Assembly (NCBI RefSeq): GCF_030272895.1
Contig: NZ_JALRNF010000021.1
Span: 30,835 to 94,834, forward strand
Length of the DNA: 64,000 nucleotides
Reading direction: 5' to 3'
Source of the DNA: Pseudomonas sp. BGr12
GTDB lineage: Bacteria > Pseudomonadota > Gammaproteobacteria > Pseudomonadales > Pseudomonadaceae
The translations under genes were made by a program, and so were the position numbers. Below the pieces are notes generated by a model. It was not told where the DNA came from. It searched no databases and saw only the letters and a program-made list of their open reading frames with translations. Each line of letters begins with the position of its first letter. Position 1 is the first letter of the stretch. This document shows, one piece after another, positions 63,798 through 64,000 of the stretch.

Positions 63798-63837
63798 GAC
63801 CGCAACTACCGATGGGGGTGGTTGCGGTCTTTTTTTG
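63798..63837 (+). terminator. Intrinsic terminator of the curlin operon
   Basis: GACCGCAACTACC (63798-63810) pairs with the segment ending GTTGCGGTC at 63829 (one wobble) and is followed by seven or more T. It is the strongest terminator in the window and closes the transcript from 58 kb. Confidence 0.88.
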
Positions 63838-63840
63838 TGG

Positions 63841-64000
63841 CTCTTCACGGCATCCTGGGGACTATGTTTCTAAGGCTTGGGTGTTGTGGTGGCGAGCTTA
63901 TCCATCTCATGCAGCGCCGCTGCCGGCCCCTTCCGCCTTTACGGCGGGTCCCTTTTGTCTTGGCAAAAGGAACCAAAACCGCTCGCTCCTGCATCCGGCC
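63841..64000. other. Intergenic, with GGTCCCTTTTG hairpin repeat
   Basis: No gene is seen to the window edge. GGTCCCTTTTG (63947-63957) and CAAAAGGAACC (63964-63974) pair with one mismatch, in a segment of the kind repeated between Pseudomonas genes. Confidence 0.5.

Overview
The window is chromosomal DNA from a Pseudomonas, most likely of the P. putida / P. fluorescens lineage. The evidence is the high GC content, gene types common in that genus (SdaC/SdaA serine catabolism, DUF6543-type giant proteins, GapN, an RHS protein), and several copies of the Pseudomonas REP hairpin built on GTAGGAGCGGGCTTGCCCC. I see no tRNA, rRNA, CRISPR array or intact prophage.

Layout. (a) 1-5.2 kb is housekeeping: the end of a thioesterase gene, a DUF1810 protein, an OsmC-like protein, a serine transporter and L-serine dehydratase with a divergent LysR regulator. 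(b) 5.2-10.4 kb is one 1739-aa DUF6543/dermonecrotic-toxin-like protein with an AT-rich central insert. (c) 10.5-30.6 kb is a membrane sulfatase-like protein followed by a 16-gene, tightly coupled exopolysaccharide operon of the Wzx/Wzy type: UDP-glucose dehydrogenase, epimerase, initiating transferase, degenerate BY-kinase, OPX lipoprotein, Wzz-like protein, three glycosyltransferases, polymerase, flippase, two deacetylases, a glycosidase-like protein and two acyltransferases. (d) 30.6-43.1 kb is accessory DNA: a structured leader before a small DUF3077-like gene, an IS5-family remnant, a 2310-aa RHS protein with an unrecognised C-terminal domain, and an LRR/DUF6543 protein. (e) 43.1-49 kb holds a CHASE-GGDEF-EAL protein, gapN behind a Cra-type palindrome, a VOC protein behind a perfect LexA box, a conserved hypothetical protein and a 151-bp tandem repeat.

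(f) 49.4-63.7 kb is the most interesting part. On the minus strand a multicopper oxidase, an SCO-cytochrome c fusion, a histidine kinase and a sigma-54 response regulator form one operon. A second, paralogous histidine kinase lies upstream of them. Divergent on the plus strand is a four-gene operon with two related secreted proteins that share a novel N-terminal module, a CsgB-like protein and a large CsgA-like curlin-repeat protein. A good sigma-54 (-24/-12) promoter precedes the oxidase operon and another precedes the curlin operon. Both promoters have the same CCCCCA-N5-GGGTCA motif about 110-120 bp upstream. The simplest reading is one sigma-54 two-kinase regulon that makes an amyloid matrix and a copper oxidase together, perhaps for metal (Mn) oxidation on the cell surface. 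The regulatory part resembles the MnxS1/MnxS2/MnxR system known from P. putida GB-1.
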